Source of the DNA: Achromobacter xylosoxidans A8
Lineage (GTDB): Bacteria; Pseudomonadota; Gammaproteobacteria; Burkholderiales; Burkholderiaceae_B
Direction: 5' to 3'
DNA: 64,000 bases
Assembly (NCBI RefSeq): GCF_000165835.1
Contig: NC_014640.1
Coordinates: 6,949,096-7,013,095 of the forward strand
A program made the position numbers and the translations under genes. Under the pieces are notes generated by a model. The model was not told where the DNA came from. It saw nothing but the letters and a program-made list of their open reading frames with translations, and searched no databases. Each line of letters opens with the position of its first letter. The first letter of the stretch is position 1. This document shows, in pieces, positions 31,405 to 40,383 of the stretch.

Positions 31405-31425
31405 TTATCCACAAACTTATCCACG
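31405..31425 (+). promoter_or_regulatory. tandem DnaA boxes
   Basis: TTATCCACA (31405-31413, perfect) then TTATCCACG (31417-31425, one mismatch), again three bases apart and in the same orientation. The arrangement repeats that at 30732. Confidence 0.75.
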
Positions 31426-31498
31426 GCTGGAGGATATGTTAGTGAACACTAACTACCCTGTTGGCGCAGACGGATAAAGCGCGCGCCGCCAAATGAAA

Positions 31499-31531
31499 CA
31501 ACGCCCCAGACCAGAAGGTCTTGGGGCGTTG
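31499..31531 (-). terminator. terminator after the cold-shock gene
   Basis: A long near-perfect stem (31499-31512 with 31517-31531, four-base loop AGAA) lies 45 bases beyond the cold-shock stop on the minus strand. The U-run is short. Confidence 0.65.
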
Positions 31532-31575
31532 TAGCCAGGTCGGACCTGGCAGACGGGAAATTGGGATTTCCCGAT

Positions 31576-31782
31576 TTAGAGCGGGCGAATTTCGGCCGCT
31601 TGAGGTCCTTTCGGACCATCCTTGACTTCGAATTCGACTTCCTGGCCTTCGTTCAGGCTGCGATAGCCGCGGCCCTGGATGGCGGAAAAGTGTGCGAAAA
31701 CATCGGTACCACCAACGTCCGGCGTGATGAAACCGTAACCCTTGTCAGCGTTGAACCACTTAACTTTGCCCTTCTGAGCCAT
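31576..31782 (-). CDS. cold-shock domain protein (CspA family)
   Basis: Small single-stranded nucleic-acid chaperone. The 68 residues are one OB-fold with RNP1 [15 protein letters not shown] and RNP2 DVFAHFS; length is typical. About 230 bases without a gene precede the start, in keeping with the long 5' leaders of cold-shock mRNAs, and a hairpin terminator follows. Which Csp paralogue it is cannot be told from sequence. Confidence 0.95.
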   Translation of the reverse strand: MAQKGKVKWFNADKGYGFITPDVGGTDVFAHFSAIQGRGYRSLNEGQEVEFEVKDGPKGPQAAEIRPL

Positions 31783-32014
31783 TTTTTCTAGCGTCCTGTA
31801 ATTAACTCGAAATGCAATGAATCAAGGACGCCGTGAGAACTGAACGACCGGTAGTGGTACCTGCGTTGCTGCTGCGTTCCCGTTTGCCGCCTAGCTGCAG
31901 AACGAGTCCGCGCGCTGCTTGAATCAACTGCGTAATCAGCATACTCAGCACGCATTACAGACTCATATAGTTGTTTACCCCAATGTCGTATTTTTAATAC
32001 TGGATCTCGTTCCG
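31783..32014 (-). promoter_or_regulatory. likely promoter and 5' leader of the cold-shock gene
   Basis: 232 bases between the cold-shock start and the stop of the upstream AbrB-type gene on the same strand. No gene is visible. AGGA lies eleven bases before the ATG. A structured cold-shock leader is expected here, but no fold was computed. Confidence 0.4.
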
Positions 32015-33085
32015 CTACGGCGCGCGGCCCTGGCGGCGCGCCATAAAAGCGTAGATCGGGCCTGTCACGATCACGACGAAAACCATGCGCATGACGTGGA
32101 ACGCGGTGACCACCGGAACACCCAACTGCAGCACCTTGGCCGTGATGGCCATCTCGGCGATGCCGCCTGGCGTAGTGCCGAGAATCAGTGTCGGGATCGG
32201 CGCGGCGGACCACAGCGACAGCAATGCGCCCAAGCCGAATGCGAGCGCCAGCGCGGCCACCGTAAAGCCCGCCACCGCGGCAATGAAACGCGGCGCGGCA
32301 CGAAAGAAATCCGGCCGATAGCGGTCGCCCAGCGACCAGCCGATCAGCAACTGGCCTATCTTCGGTACATAGTCCGGCAACGCCGACAGCTCGATGCCAT
32401 TGGTCGTAAGTAGCATGGCGACCAACATAGGACCCAGCACCCAGGGATTGGGCAAGCGTAGCTTCATGAAAGCCGTGCCCCCTATGCAAGTCAGCGCAAC
32501 CAGCAGCGCCAGTCCCCAGCCATGGACCACCTTGGGGCCGGGCACCGTCGGATCCAGGCCCGCCACGCCCCACCATTGAAAGATGAAAGGCACCGCGACG
32601 ACCACCATCAGCACGCGCACGCTATGCGCCGTCGCCACGCGGTCTATGCGGGCTCCATGGCGTTCGGCGAGGTTCGCCATCTCACTGGCGCCGCCGATCG
32701 CCGAAGAAAACCAGGCAGTCTTGAAATCGACGTCGGTGTAGCGGCGCAGAATCGCCGTGCCCATGAATGCCAAGCCCAAGGCGAACAACATGCCGACGAT
32801 GATGGGGCCCGCATTGCTGCCGATGTGGCCTATCACCTGCGGCGTGAAGTACAGGCCCAGGGAAGTTCCAATCACCCACTGGCCGGCATTGCGCGCCGGC
32901 CGGGGACACGCTGTGCCCAGGCCCGCGATACGCGTCGCAGCCGTCAGCAGCAGCGCCCCCAGCATCCATGGCAGCGGAATATGCGCCCACACCGCCAACA
33001 ACGCGCCGGCCAAGGCGATCGCCAAACCGCCCAATACCCTCAACAACATGTTCTGAACCACGATACCGTCGCGCCTTAAGCTCAT
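32015..33085 (-). CDS. AbrB-family (Gneg_AbrB duplication) membrane protein
   Basis: Integral membrane protein of 356 residues with about ten hydrophobic segments arranged as an internal duplication. The two halves carry related motifs: PLPWMLGALLLTAATR with the SSAIGGASEMANLA stretch, and PNPWVLGPMLVAMLLT with LGTTPGGIAEMAITA. This pattern is that of the AbrB family (COG3180), sometimes labelled ammonia-monooxygenase-like, probably a transporter or regulator of unknown substrate. The start is not backed by a strong ribosome site. It diverges from the aminotransferase gene. Confidence 0.82.
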   Translation of the reverse strand: MSLRRDGIVVQNMLLRVLGGLAIALAGALLAVWAHIPLPWMLGALLLTAATRIAGLGTACPRPARNAGQWVIGTSLGLYFTPQVIGHIGSNAGPIIVGMLFALGLAFMGTAILRRYTDVDFKTAWFSSAIGGASEMANLAERHGARIDRVATAHSVRVLMVVVAVPFIFQWWGVAGLDPTVPGPKVVHGWGLALLVALTCIGGTAFMKLRLPNPWVLGPMLVAMLLTTNGIELSALPDYVPKIGQLLIGWSLGDRYRPDFFRAAPRFIAAVAGFTVAALALAFGLGALLSLWSAAPIPTLILGTTPGGIAEMAITAKVLQLGVPVVTAFHVMRMVFVVIVTGPIYAFMARRQGRAP

Positions 33086-33161
33086 GAGAAAACCGAATTA
33101 TGAGTTAGTGGGATACTTACGAAAACTCTCTCTGCTAGCAACGTTCACTCTCGCGTCCACC

Positions 33162-34328
33162 ATGATCCGATCCAAACTCCCCGACGTTGGCACCACCATC
33201 TTTACCGTGATGAGCCGCCTGGCCATCGAGCACAAAGCCATCAACCTGGGCCAGGGCTTTCCCGATTTCGATCCCGACCCCGCCTTGTGCGCCCTGGTGA
33301 CCAAGGCCATGGCCGACGGCCACAACCAGTATCCCTACATGCCGGGCGTCGCGCCCCTGCGCGAAGCCATCGCCGCCAAGACGCGCGAACTCTACGGCCA
33401 TGCCTACGATCCCGAAACCGAAATCACCGTCACCAGCGGCGCGACAGAAGCGCTGATGGCAACCGTGCTGGCCGCCGTGGGCAGCGGCGACGAGGTCGTC
33501 GTCATCGAACCCTGCTACGACTCCTATCTGCCGGCGATCCGCCTGGCGGGCGGCACTGCCGTGCCGGTGCCGCTGCGCGCGCCCACCGAGGCCGATCCCT
33601 ACTACCGCATCGACTGGCAGCGCGTGCGCGAAGCCATCACGTCGAAGACGCGTCTGCTGATGCTGAACTTTCCGCACAATCCGACGGGCGCGGTGTTGGA
33701 CGATAGCGACCTGGACGCACTGGAAGCCATCGTGCGAGATACCGGCGTGCTGCTGGTGTCCGACGAGGTCTATGAACACATCGTGTTCGATGGCAAGCCA
33801 CACGCCAGCGTGGCGCGACGCCCGCTGCTGGCCGAGCATGCCTTCGTGATCTCGTCCTTCGGCAAGACCTATCACACCACGGGATGGAAGATCGGCTATT
33901 GCTGCGCGCCGCGTCAGCTCAGCGCGGAACTGCGCAAAGTGCATCAATTCATGGTGTTCACCGTGCCCTCGCCCATGCAGTTCGCCCTGGCCGAATTCAT
34001 GCGCGACCCCAAGCCTTACCTCGATCTGCCGGCCTTCTATCAGGCCAAACGCGACCGCCTGGCGCAGGGCTTGGCCAAGACCCGCTTCCGCCCCCTGCCC
34101 AGCCCCGGCACCTTTTTCTTGCTGGCCGACTACAGCCAGATATCCAAGCAGAACGAAGCCGACTTCGCGCGCGATCTGACAGTGAATCATGGCGTCACAG
34201 TGATACCGGTATCCGCGTTCTACCGCCAGCCCGACGCGCCTGAATCGAACCACCGCATCGTGCGCTTCTGCTTCGCCAAGAAAGACGCGACCCTCGATGC
34301 CGCCCTGGAACGCCTGGCGCAAGTTTGA
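33162..34328 (+). CDS. class I/II PLP aminotransferase (methionine aminotransferase type)
   Basis: PLP enzyme transferring an amino group to a 2-oxo acid. I start it at the ATG at 33162 (MIRSKLPDVGTTIFTVMSRL); an earlier in-frame ATG overlaps the divergent gene. The 388 residues have NLGQGFPDFDP, the NFPHNPTG loop, DEVYEHIVFDG and the PLP-lysine segment SSFGKTYHTTGWKIGY, typical of the YbdL/MtnE-like methionine or kynurenine aminotransferase group. It stands alone between the AbrB-type gene and the tct operon. Confidence 0.9.
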   Translation: MIRSKLPDVGTTIFTVMSRLAIEHKAINLGQGFPDFDPDPALCALVTKAMADGHNQYPYMPGVAPLREAIAAKTRELYGHAYDPETEITVTSGATEALMATVLAAVGSGDEVVVIEPCYDSYLPAIRLAGGTAVPVPLRAPTEADPYYRIDWQRVREAITSKTRLLMLNFPHNPTGAVLDDSDLDALEAIVRDTGVLLVSDEVYEHIVFDGKPHASVARRPLLAEHAFVISSFGKTYHTTGWKIGYCCAPRQLSAELRKVHQFMVFTVPSPMQFALAEFMRDPKPYLDLPAFYQAKRDRLAQGLAKTRFRPLPSPGTFFLLADYSQISKQNEADFARDLTVNHGVTVIPVSAFYRQPDAPESNHRIVRFCFAKKDATLDAALERLAQV

Positions 34329-34453
34329 CGCCGCTTCCAAATCGACTCGTCAGGGATCCGTGATTTCACGCGGACGCCATATGAAAGAGCTTTTCGCAAA
34401 AAACATGAGTAAAAGCTCGTATATATAGAACTCACTATCTGTGTGATTCAATC

Positions 34454-34485
34454 GACAAAAAAAGGGCGCCCATAAGGCGCCCTTT
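34454..34485 (-). terminator. rho-independent terminator of the tct operon
   Basis: A 10-bp stem (AAAGGGCGCC at 34461-34470 with 34476-34485, five-base loop) is followed on the minus strand by TTTTTTT; it begins about 65 bases past the tctA stop. Confidence 0.85.
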
Positions 34486-34550
34486 GCAGTTCCCGGCCAA
34501 GATCCCGCAGTGCGGCTATTGCCCTTTACAACAGCCGCGCCGACATGGGA

Positions 34551-36077
34551 TCAGACCGGACCAGCGGCAAGCTTTTTCGCGGCGCGCATGCGGCGCATGA
34601 TTTGCGGCACGATCACGACCGCGGCCGCCCCCACCCACATCGAGATAGACACAGGGCTGGCGAACAGCACGGCCACGTCGCCGTCGGTCATCGACAAGGC
34701 GCGGCGCAAGTTCTGCTCCATCATGTTGCCCAGCACGACACCCAGCACCAGCGGCGCCATGGGCACGCCGAACTTGCGCAGGAAGTATCCCAAAGCGCCG
34801 ATACCGGCAACCAGCAGCAGATCGAACGTGCCCGCATTAATTGCGTAGACGCCGATGTAGCTGATGCACAGAATGCCCGGCACCATCAGCCATCCCGGTA
34901 CCGACAGCACTTTGGAGAAGAAGCGCACCAGCGGCACGTTCATGATGAACAGCAGCACGTTGGCCACGAACAGCGAAGCGATCAGGCCCCAAACCAGTTC
35001 CGGCTTGGTGTCGAACAGCACCGGACCCGGCGTGATGTTGTAGAGCGTCAGCGCGCCCATCATCACCGCCGTGGTGCCCGAACCGGGCACGCCCAGGGTC
35101 AACATGGGCACGAACGAACCGATGGCTGAGGCCGTGGCGGCGGCTTCCGGCGCAACCAGGCCGCGCATGTCGCCCTTGCCGAACTTGGCTTCCGGATCCT
35201 TGGCTTCGATGATGCGCTTTTCCTGCGAGTACGCCACGGCAGCGGCCACGCTGGCGCCGGCGCCTGGCAGCACTCCCACGCCAAAGCCCACCAGCGCGCT
35301 GCGCACCACGCTCCACCAGGTGTAAGCCATCTCTTTCAAGTTGAAGAGCTTGCGACCGCTGGGCTTGACCTCGACGCTGTGGCCGGCCATCACCTTCTCC
35401 AGCATTTCCAGCATCTCGCTGACCGCGAACAGCGCGATCACAACCACCACGAAATCGATACCGTCGGCCAAATGCACCGATTCAAAGGTATAGCGGTAAA
35501 CGCCCGAGTTCGCGTCCACGCCCACCACCGAAATCGACAGCCCTATCATTGCCGCCAGCACGCCTTTGATGGGCTGTTTGCCCAACAGGCTGGTGAGGCA
35601 GCAGAACGCGAAAATCATCAGCACGAAGTACTCGGCCGGCCCGAAAGCCAACGCCCACTTCGCCAGCAACGGCGCCAGCAGAATAATGCCCAGCACCGAA
35701 ACGATAGCGCCGAAGAATGCAGACCAGGCCGACAGCGACAGCGCCACGCTCGCCATGCCCTGACGTGCCAACGGATAGCCGTCCAACGTCGTCATGATGG
35801 CGCTGGCCTCGCCCGGCACGTTCAGCAGGATCGCGGTGATCCGGCCGCCATACTCGGCGCCCACATACACGGCAGCCAGCAGGATCAGCGCGGTCTCGGG
35901 CGGCAGGTTCATGGCGAAAGCGATCGGTATCAGCATCGCCACGCCATTGACCGGCCCCAGGCCCGGCAGCACACCCACCATGGTGCCGATGAACGAGCCG
36001 ATCATGGCCACCAGGACGTTCGTCAGCGATAAGGCCACGCCAAAGCCGATCGCCAAATGATCAAGAATGCCGCTCAT
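34551..36077 (-). CDS. tctA: tripartite tricarboxylate transporter, large membrane subunit TctA
   Basis: Large permease subunit of the TTT family. I start it at the ATG ending at 36077 (MSGILDHLAIGFGVALS), eight bases after GGAG; a longer in-frame extension overlaps tctB out of frame. The 508 residues have about twelve membrane segments and the signatures GTMVGVLPGLGPVNGVAML and GVPGSGTTAVMMGAL. It overlaps tctB by four bases and is last in the tctCBA operon. Confidence 0.95.
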   Translation of the reverse strand: MSGILDHLAIGFGVALSLTNVLVAMIGSFIGTMVGVLPGLGPVNGVAMLIPIAFAMNLPPETALILLAAVYVGAEYGGRITAILLNVPGEASAIMTTLDGYPLARQGMASVALSLSAWSAFFGAIVSVLGIILLAPLLAKWALAFGPAEYFVLMIFAFCCLTSLLGKQPIKGVLAAMIGLSISVVGVDANSGVYRYTFESVHLADGIDFVVVVIALFAVSEMLEMLEKVMAGHSVEVKPSGRKLFNLKEMAYTWWSVVRSALVGFGVGVLPGAGASVAAAVAYSQEKRIIEAKDPEAKFGKGDMRGLVAPEAAATASAIGSFVPMLTLGVPGSGTTAVMMGALTLYNITPGPVLFDTKPELVWGLIASLFVANVLLFIMNVPLVRFFSKVLSVPGWLMVPGILCISYIGVYAINAGTFDLLLVAGIGALGYFLRKFGVPMAPLVLGVVLGNMMEQNLRRALSMTDGDVAVLFASPVSISMWVGAAAVVIVPQIMRRMRAAKKLAAGPV

Positions 36078-36511
36078 ATCAGGGTCTCCAGCAGTCCGCC
36101 AGGCAGGACCACGTCCAGCACCTTGTCGAACAGCACGAAAAAGAAAAGGCTCATGACGACGCCGCCGATGGCGCACTTGATCCAGCTACCTCCGAACAGG
36201 CGGCCGACGAATACCGTCATCAAGGACGTCGCGATCACGAAGCCGAGCCACTGGAACAGGAAGGCATAAGCCACCGTGAACGCCATCATCAGCGCGATGC
36301 GGCCGTTCGCGCCAGGCGGATTGGCCTCGACCTGATGGCCGCCCTTGTAAACCAGCCACAGCCCGCACAGGCCGATGATCAGTGCCAGCAGCAGCGGAAA
36401 GGCGCGCGGACCCACCGGCTCGTAGGCGAACGGGGCTTCGATTCCCCAGCCGGCCGCCGTCATGAAGGCGGCAAGCGCAAGTGCCCCCACGCCCAATATT
36501 CGATCGTTCAT
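36074..36511 (-). CDS. tctB: tripartite tricarboxylate transporter, small membrane subunit TctB
   Basis: Small permease subunit, 145 residues from the ATG ending at 36511 (MNDRILGVGALALAAFM); a GTG two codons upstream is an alternative. Four hydrophobic segments are visible (about 5-22, 40-55, 73-92 and 104-130), as is usual for TctB. Its stop overlaps the tctA start by four bases, so translation is coupled. Confidence 0.92.
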   Translation of the reverse strand: MNDRILGVGALALAAFMTAAGWGIEAPFAYEPVGPRAFPLLLALIIGLCGLWLVYKGGHQVEANPPGANGRIALMMAFTVAYAFLFQWLGFVIATSLMTVFVGRLFGGSWIKCAIGGVVMSLFFFVLFDKVLDVVLPGGLLETLI

Positions 36512-36623
36512 GATCACTTTTCCGTTGTAGTCGCATCGCGCGGCGCAGGGATCCCCAGCCGCCGCGGCAAAGCCGGCGGCGGAGAAACCCTGATGAACGC
36601 GATAGGGAGAAACGCCTTTCGGC

Positions 36624-37622
36624 TTACTTCTTGATCAGGCCGAAGGAATCGGCCAGCTCGCCGTAGACCTTCACCTGATTCTTCACGTAGGCGTCCAGCT
36701 CGGGGCCCGTCTTGTTGAAGGGAAACAGGCCTTGCTGCTGGCGCAGCTTGTCGAACTCGGGCGAAGCCGTGGTCTTGTTGAAGGCGTCGACCCAGAACTG
36801 GTAATCGCTATCCGACACCTTCGGGCCGACATAGAAGCCGCGGATGATCGGCCAGACGATGTCATAGCCCTGTTCCTTGGCCGTGGGCACGGTACCCAGT
36901 TTGCCCGGCAGGCGCTGGTCGTTGAACACCGCGAGGACGCGGATAGGGGCGCCGCCTTCCAGCATGGTGAAGGCCTCCGCCGCGTCGCCCATGTAGGCCT
37001 GGATATGGCCGCCGCGCAAAGCGGTCACGGCTTCGCCGCCGCCTTCAAACGCCACGAAACGCATCTTCTTGAAATCCACGCCCGCGGCCTTGGCGGTCAG
37101 GGCGGCCTTCATCCAGTCCTGGCTGCCCACGGTGCCGCCGGCGCCCAGCACGATCTTGGTCGGATCCTGCTTGAAGGCGTCCATCAGGCTCTTCAGGTCG
37201 GTGTACGGGGAATCGTTGCGGACCACGGCCACGCCGTAGTCGGTGCCGATGGCGGCCAGCCAGCGCACGTCGTTGACGTTGTACTTGCCGAACTTGCCCT
37301 GGGCCAGGTTCAGCAGCGAACCGCCCGAGAAAGCCACGATGGTGCCCGGCTCGTTCGGGTGCTGGGCCACGATGTTGTTGTAGGCCACCGCGCCGATGCC
37401 GCCAGGCATGTAGACGATGCGCATGGCGCTCTTGAGCGCGCCGCTATGCTTCAGGCCTTCGGTGGCCAGGCGGCAGGTCAGGTCGAAACCGCCGCCGGGC
37501 TGGGCAGGCGCGATGCATTCCGGGCGACGCGGCTCGTCGGCCGCGTGGGCGACGCCCATCGACAAGGTAATCGCGCCCAGCGCCGCGACGGCGGCCAGGC
37601 GTAGTTTCAGACTAGTCTGCAT
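36624..37622 (-). CDS. tctC: tricarboxylate-binding protein TctC
   Basis: Periplasmic receptor of the transporter, 332 residues with a signal peptide ending near GVAHA (about 27). The mature part begins ADEPRRPECIAPAQPGGGFDLTCRLA, the TctC form of the ligand loop that differs from ordinary Bug proteins. Citrate is the known ligand of close Bordetella and Salmonella systems. It lies 112 bases before tctB and opens the operon. The TctDE genes upstream on the same strand probably control it. Confidence 0.92.
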   Translation of the reverse strand: MQTSLKLRLAAVAALGAITLSMGVAHAADEPRRPECIAPAQPGGGFDLTCRLATEGLKHSGALKSAMRIVYMPGGIGAVAYNNIVAQHPNEPGTIVAFSGGSLLNLAQGKFGKYNVNDVRWLAAIGTDYGVAVVRNDSPYTDLKSLMDAFKQDPTKIVLGAGGTVGSQDWMKAALTAKAAGVDFKKMRFVAFEGGGEAVTALRGGHIQAYMGDAAEAFTMLEGGAPIRVLAVFNDQRLPGKLGTVPTAKEQGYDIVWPIIRGFYVGPKVSDSDYQFWVDAFNKTTASPEFDKLRQQQGLFPFNKTGPELDAYVKNQVKVYGELADSFGLIKK

Positions 37623-37742
37623 TTTTTGCGTCTCCGAGATTTATAGGTCTAGGTATGGCTGGAAGCTCTGCTCAGACGGTTCTTTCCGCGATAACGGCCC
37701 CAGTGGACGCAACCGTACAAAAACAAAGCTTTCCAAAAGCTT

Positions 37743-39230
37743 TCAATTCCGGCTGTTTTCCTGATGCGGCGCAGCATCCTCCCGGATTTCCAGGGTAAAC
37801 ACCAATGCCGCCCTCAGGCCTGGCAGCGGGACCCGGTTTTCCAGCTGTAGACGCGCCCCCAGAGTCTCGGCGATGGTCCCCACGATGGCGAGTCCCAGAC
37901 CGGCGCCGGGCTTGTTTTTGCCCGCTGCTCCCCGCCGGAAGCGGATGCAGGCGCGGGCAATGTCTTCCGCCGACATGCCGGGGCCGTTGTCTTCGACCAC
38001 CAGCCTGGCCTGCCCGGCTTCCACCTGGACCTTCACCGTGACCTCCCCCGCGGACGAGGTGTAACGGATGGCGTTGTCCACCAGGTTGCTGACCGCTTCC
38101 CGAAGCAGCCACTCCGCCCCCAGCACAGTAACCGGCCGGATATCGGCTTCCAGGCCGATGTCGAGCTGGCGGGCGCGGGCGGTCGGAAGCAGGCCACGGA
38201 TGACCCCATCAGCCAGATCGACCAGGTCCACCGGTTCCGGGGTGAATCCGCCTTCGGCCAGGGAAGCGTCCTTAGCGCGCGCCAGAGCGAGCATTTGGTT
38301 GGTGGTGCGTGTGGCCCTGTCCAAGCCCTCTTGCATCGCCAGAAGGGCTGTACGGACCTCCTGGGGGTCTGTTTCACGCAAGGCATAGGCCGTCTGGGTC
38401 CGCAAAACCGACAACGGCGTGCGCAACTGGTGCGACGCGTCGTCCAGGAACTGACTCTGGACCCTCGCCTGAGCCGCAAAACGGGCCATGTGGAGGTTTA
38501 CGGCCGAGACTAGGGGTAGGACCTCACCTGGCATCTCCGAAGCGCTCACGGGGCTTAAATCGTCCGCAGAACGGCCTTCCACCTCCTGACGCAGCCTCAC
38601 AAGGGGGCGCAGGGCCATGAAAACCCCCAGGATGATCACCAGGACGCTGATCAGGATCACGGCCAGGTCCCGCTCCACCGAGCGCACCAGCACCTGGTGC
38701 AGGAACGCCTGCCGGGTATCCAGGCCTTCGGCCACCTGCACGATAACCCGTCCCCCTTTATTCGCGTACAGGGGGGGATCCATCGGCCGGGCCAGCGCCG
38801 CAACCCGCACAGGCGTGCCCTGGTAGTCGGCGTAGAAAAAGCGTGGTTCGCCCGATACCAAGGGTTCGGCAGGCATGGGCAGGTCCGGATTGCCTATTTC
38901 CGCCAGCCCGTCCTCGGTGGCTACCCGGTAAAACACGCTGCCATTGGCCGTCAGCTCGAAAAATTCCAGCATCAGGTACGGCTGCTCCATGGCTAATCCA
39001 CCGCTGGCTGTGGATATGTTGTGGTCGATGGCGCGCAGCGCTCCGGAGAGCGATCGGTCGTAGGCAATGTCGACCTGGTTGCGCAACTGGTGGTTCGACA
39101 GCCACAGGGCTCCCATCATCACGAAGACCAGCGTGGGGATCAGCCACCAGAGAAGCTGGGTCTTCAGCGTGCGATTGCGCTTTTTTGACGCGAAAAATCC
39201 CTTTTTTTCCGCACTTCTAGTTGTCAACAA
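37743..39230 (-). CDS. tctE: sensor histidine kinase TctE
   Basis: Two-component sensor of 495 residues. Membrane segments at about 27-45 and 189-207 flank a periplasmic sensor domain of some 140 residues. The phosphoacceptor H267 lies in DASHQLRTPLSVLR and is followed by the N box (NLVDNAIRY) and G boxes (DNGPGMS, GAGLGLAIV). The start is apparently TTG (39228-39230), closely preceded by GGAG and overlapping the tctD end by 14 bases, so translation is coupled. Its neighbour tctCBA indicates tricarboxylate sensing. Confidence 0.92.
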   Translation of the reverse strand: MLTTRSAEKKGFFASKKRNRTLKTQLLWWLIPTLVFVMMGALWLSNHQLRNQVDIAYDRSLSGALRAIDHNISTASGGLAMEQPYLMLEFFELTANGSVFYRVATEDGLAEIGNPDLPMPAEPLVSGEPRFFYADYQGTPVRVAALARPMDPPLYANKGGRVIVQVAEGLDTRQAFLHQVLVRSVERDLAVILISVLVIILGVFMALRPLVRLRQEVEGRSADDLSPVSASEMPGEVLPLVSAVNLHMARFAAQARVQSQFLDDASHQLRTPLSVLRTQTAYALRETDPQEVRTALLAMQEGLDRATRTTNQMLALARAKDASLAEGGFTPEPVDLVDLADGVIRGLLPTARARQLDIGLEADIRPVTVLGAEWLLREAVSNLVDNAIRYTSSAGEVTVKVQVEAGQARLVVEDNGPGMSAEDIARACIRFRRGAAGKNKPGAGLGLAIVGTIAETLGARLQLENRVPLPGLRAALVFTLEIREDAAPHQENSRN

Positions 39231-39894
39231 GGTTCTCCAGGCAGTAGCCCATGCCTCGCATGGTCACGATTTGCACACCGGTATCCGCCAATTTTTTGCG
39301 CAAACGATGCACCACGACCTCGATGGCTTCCAGGTTGATGTCCGCATCGTCGGTCAGGATGCGGTCCAGGATCTGCTGCTTGTTGATGGGTTCACCGCTT
39401 TTCTGGATCAGTACTCGCAAAACCGAGTGTTCACGTGGGGATAACTGCAAGGGCTGTCCATTGACCGTGAATTTTTGAGCGGAAGTTTCGAAAACCAGGT
39501 TTCCCAGCGTGAGTCGCGGGTGTTCGCGTCCGCGGCTGCGCCGGATCAGTGCGATCAATCGCGCTTCCAACTCTTCCACAACAAACGGTTTTGGCAGGAA
39601 ATCGTCTGCTCCCTGGTGGAGTGTCCCGATTTTTTCGGCCAGCGAATCGCGCGCGGTCAAGACCAGCACCGGCGTACGGTCGTCCCGCGCGCGGATCTTC
39701 GCCAGCAAAGCATGGCCATCCATGCCCGGAAGTCCCAGGTCCAGGATGACCGCGTCGAATTCTTCCATCGCCAGTCTTCTTTCGGCGACCAATCCGTCAT
39801 CAGCCCACTCAACCACGAAACCCGCGTGTCTCGCCAGGCTTCTTGAAAGCCAGCGGGCAAGTTCGGCTTCGTCTTCTATCAGGAGGATGCGCAT
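39217..39894 (-). CDS. tctD: OmpR-family response regulator TctD
   Basis: 225 residues: a receiver domain with the acidic pair at 8-9, phosphoacceptor D52 in AVILDLGLPGMDG and the conserved Lys in FLPKPF, then a C-terminal winged helix (SPREHSVLRVLIQKSGEPIN and EVVVHRLRKKL). Paired with TctE, it is expected to activate tctCBA in response to citrate or a related tricarboxylate. It diverges from the chloride-channel gene over a 489-base gap. Confidence 0.95.
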   Translation of the reverse strand: MRILLIEDEAELARWLSRSLARHAGFVVEWADDGLVAERRLAMEEFDAVILDLGLPGMDGHALLAKIRARDDRTPVLVLTARDSLAEKIGTLHQGADDFLPKPFVVEELEARLIALIRRSRGREHPRLTLGNLVFETSAQKFTVNGQPLQLSPREHSVLRVLIQKSGEPINKQQILDRILTDDADINLEAIEVVVHRLRKKLADTGVQIVTMRGMGYCLENLVDN

Positions 39895-40383
39895 GGACGG
39901 AGTCCGGGGGGGAATGGCTGGGCGGAATGGGAGAGCATGTTTGGCTTTTCCTTTATTTCTCTTTATATAAAGACTAATGATTAATAAGGCCTGTGGATAA
40001 CTACCTTAACCTTGAAAACCTCTTTTTTTTCATCAGCTTGCAGCCGTTTTTGCCTGTGCAAGAACTCTGTGTGGGAAAAAAGCTGAAGTTGGACAAGATT
40101 TTGGACCCTGTCCGAAACCCCCGCTTGTTCAACTTGCCTCCACAAAATGTGCACAAGGCGGCTACTTAGGAGTTATCCACAGGGCCTTTCTGCCGGACGA
40201 GCTCCAAAAGCGGCACTTTTACCCCGAAAAACGTCCGGTTGCCACCCTGTTTTTTTGCCCTTCTGGAGGCGTTTGGAGGCCCTCCAAGGCGTTCGCGGAA
40301 AGCGGGATTCGAGGGGAGACGCGTAGCCATTCTTGACTGGGAACTGAACAAAAAGTGAGCAGGTTCCGCCGTAGAATTCCGCC
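39895..40383. promoter_or_regulatory. 489-base divergent intergenic region with two inverted DnaA boxes
   Basis: No gene is visible between tctD and the CLC gene. The left half is AT-rich. Two perfect DnaA boxes face each other: TGTGGATAA at 39992-40000 and TTATCCACA at 40173-40181. Promoters for both flanking genes must lie here, but none stands out. Confidence 0.5.

Larger units (their letters stand above)
29038..31575. other. candidate chromosomal replication origin region (parS and DnaA-box cluster)
   Basis: About 2.5 kb with no believable gene between mnmG and the cold-shock gene. The left part (29.1-30.4 kb) holds nine parS or near-parS sites. The right part (30.3-31.4 kb) holds three perfect DnaA boxes (30601, 30732, 31405) and at least six one-mismatch boxes (30328, 30389, 30744, 31038, 31086, 31417). 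A-rich tracts that could form an unwinding element occur near 29.96-30.03, 30.42-30.60 and 31.38-31.42 kb. Short open frames exist but lack ribosome sites and codon character. Origin function is inferred. Confidence 0.7.

Noticed and set aside
29038..31575. CRISPR array from the repeated 16-mers
   Set aside because: The repeats are parS sites: palindromic CACGTG cores, irregular spacing of 42-352 bases, both orientations, and no cas genes.
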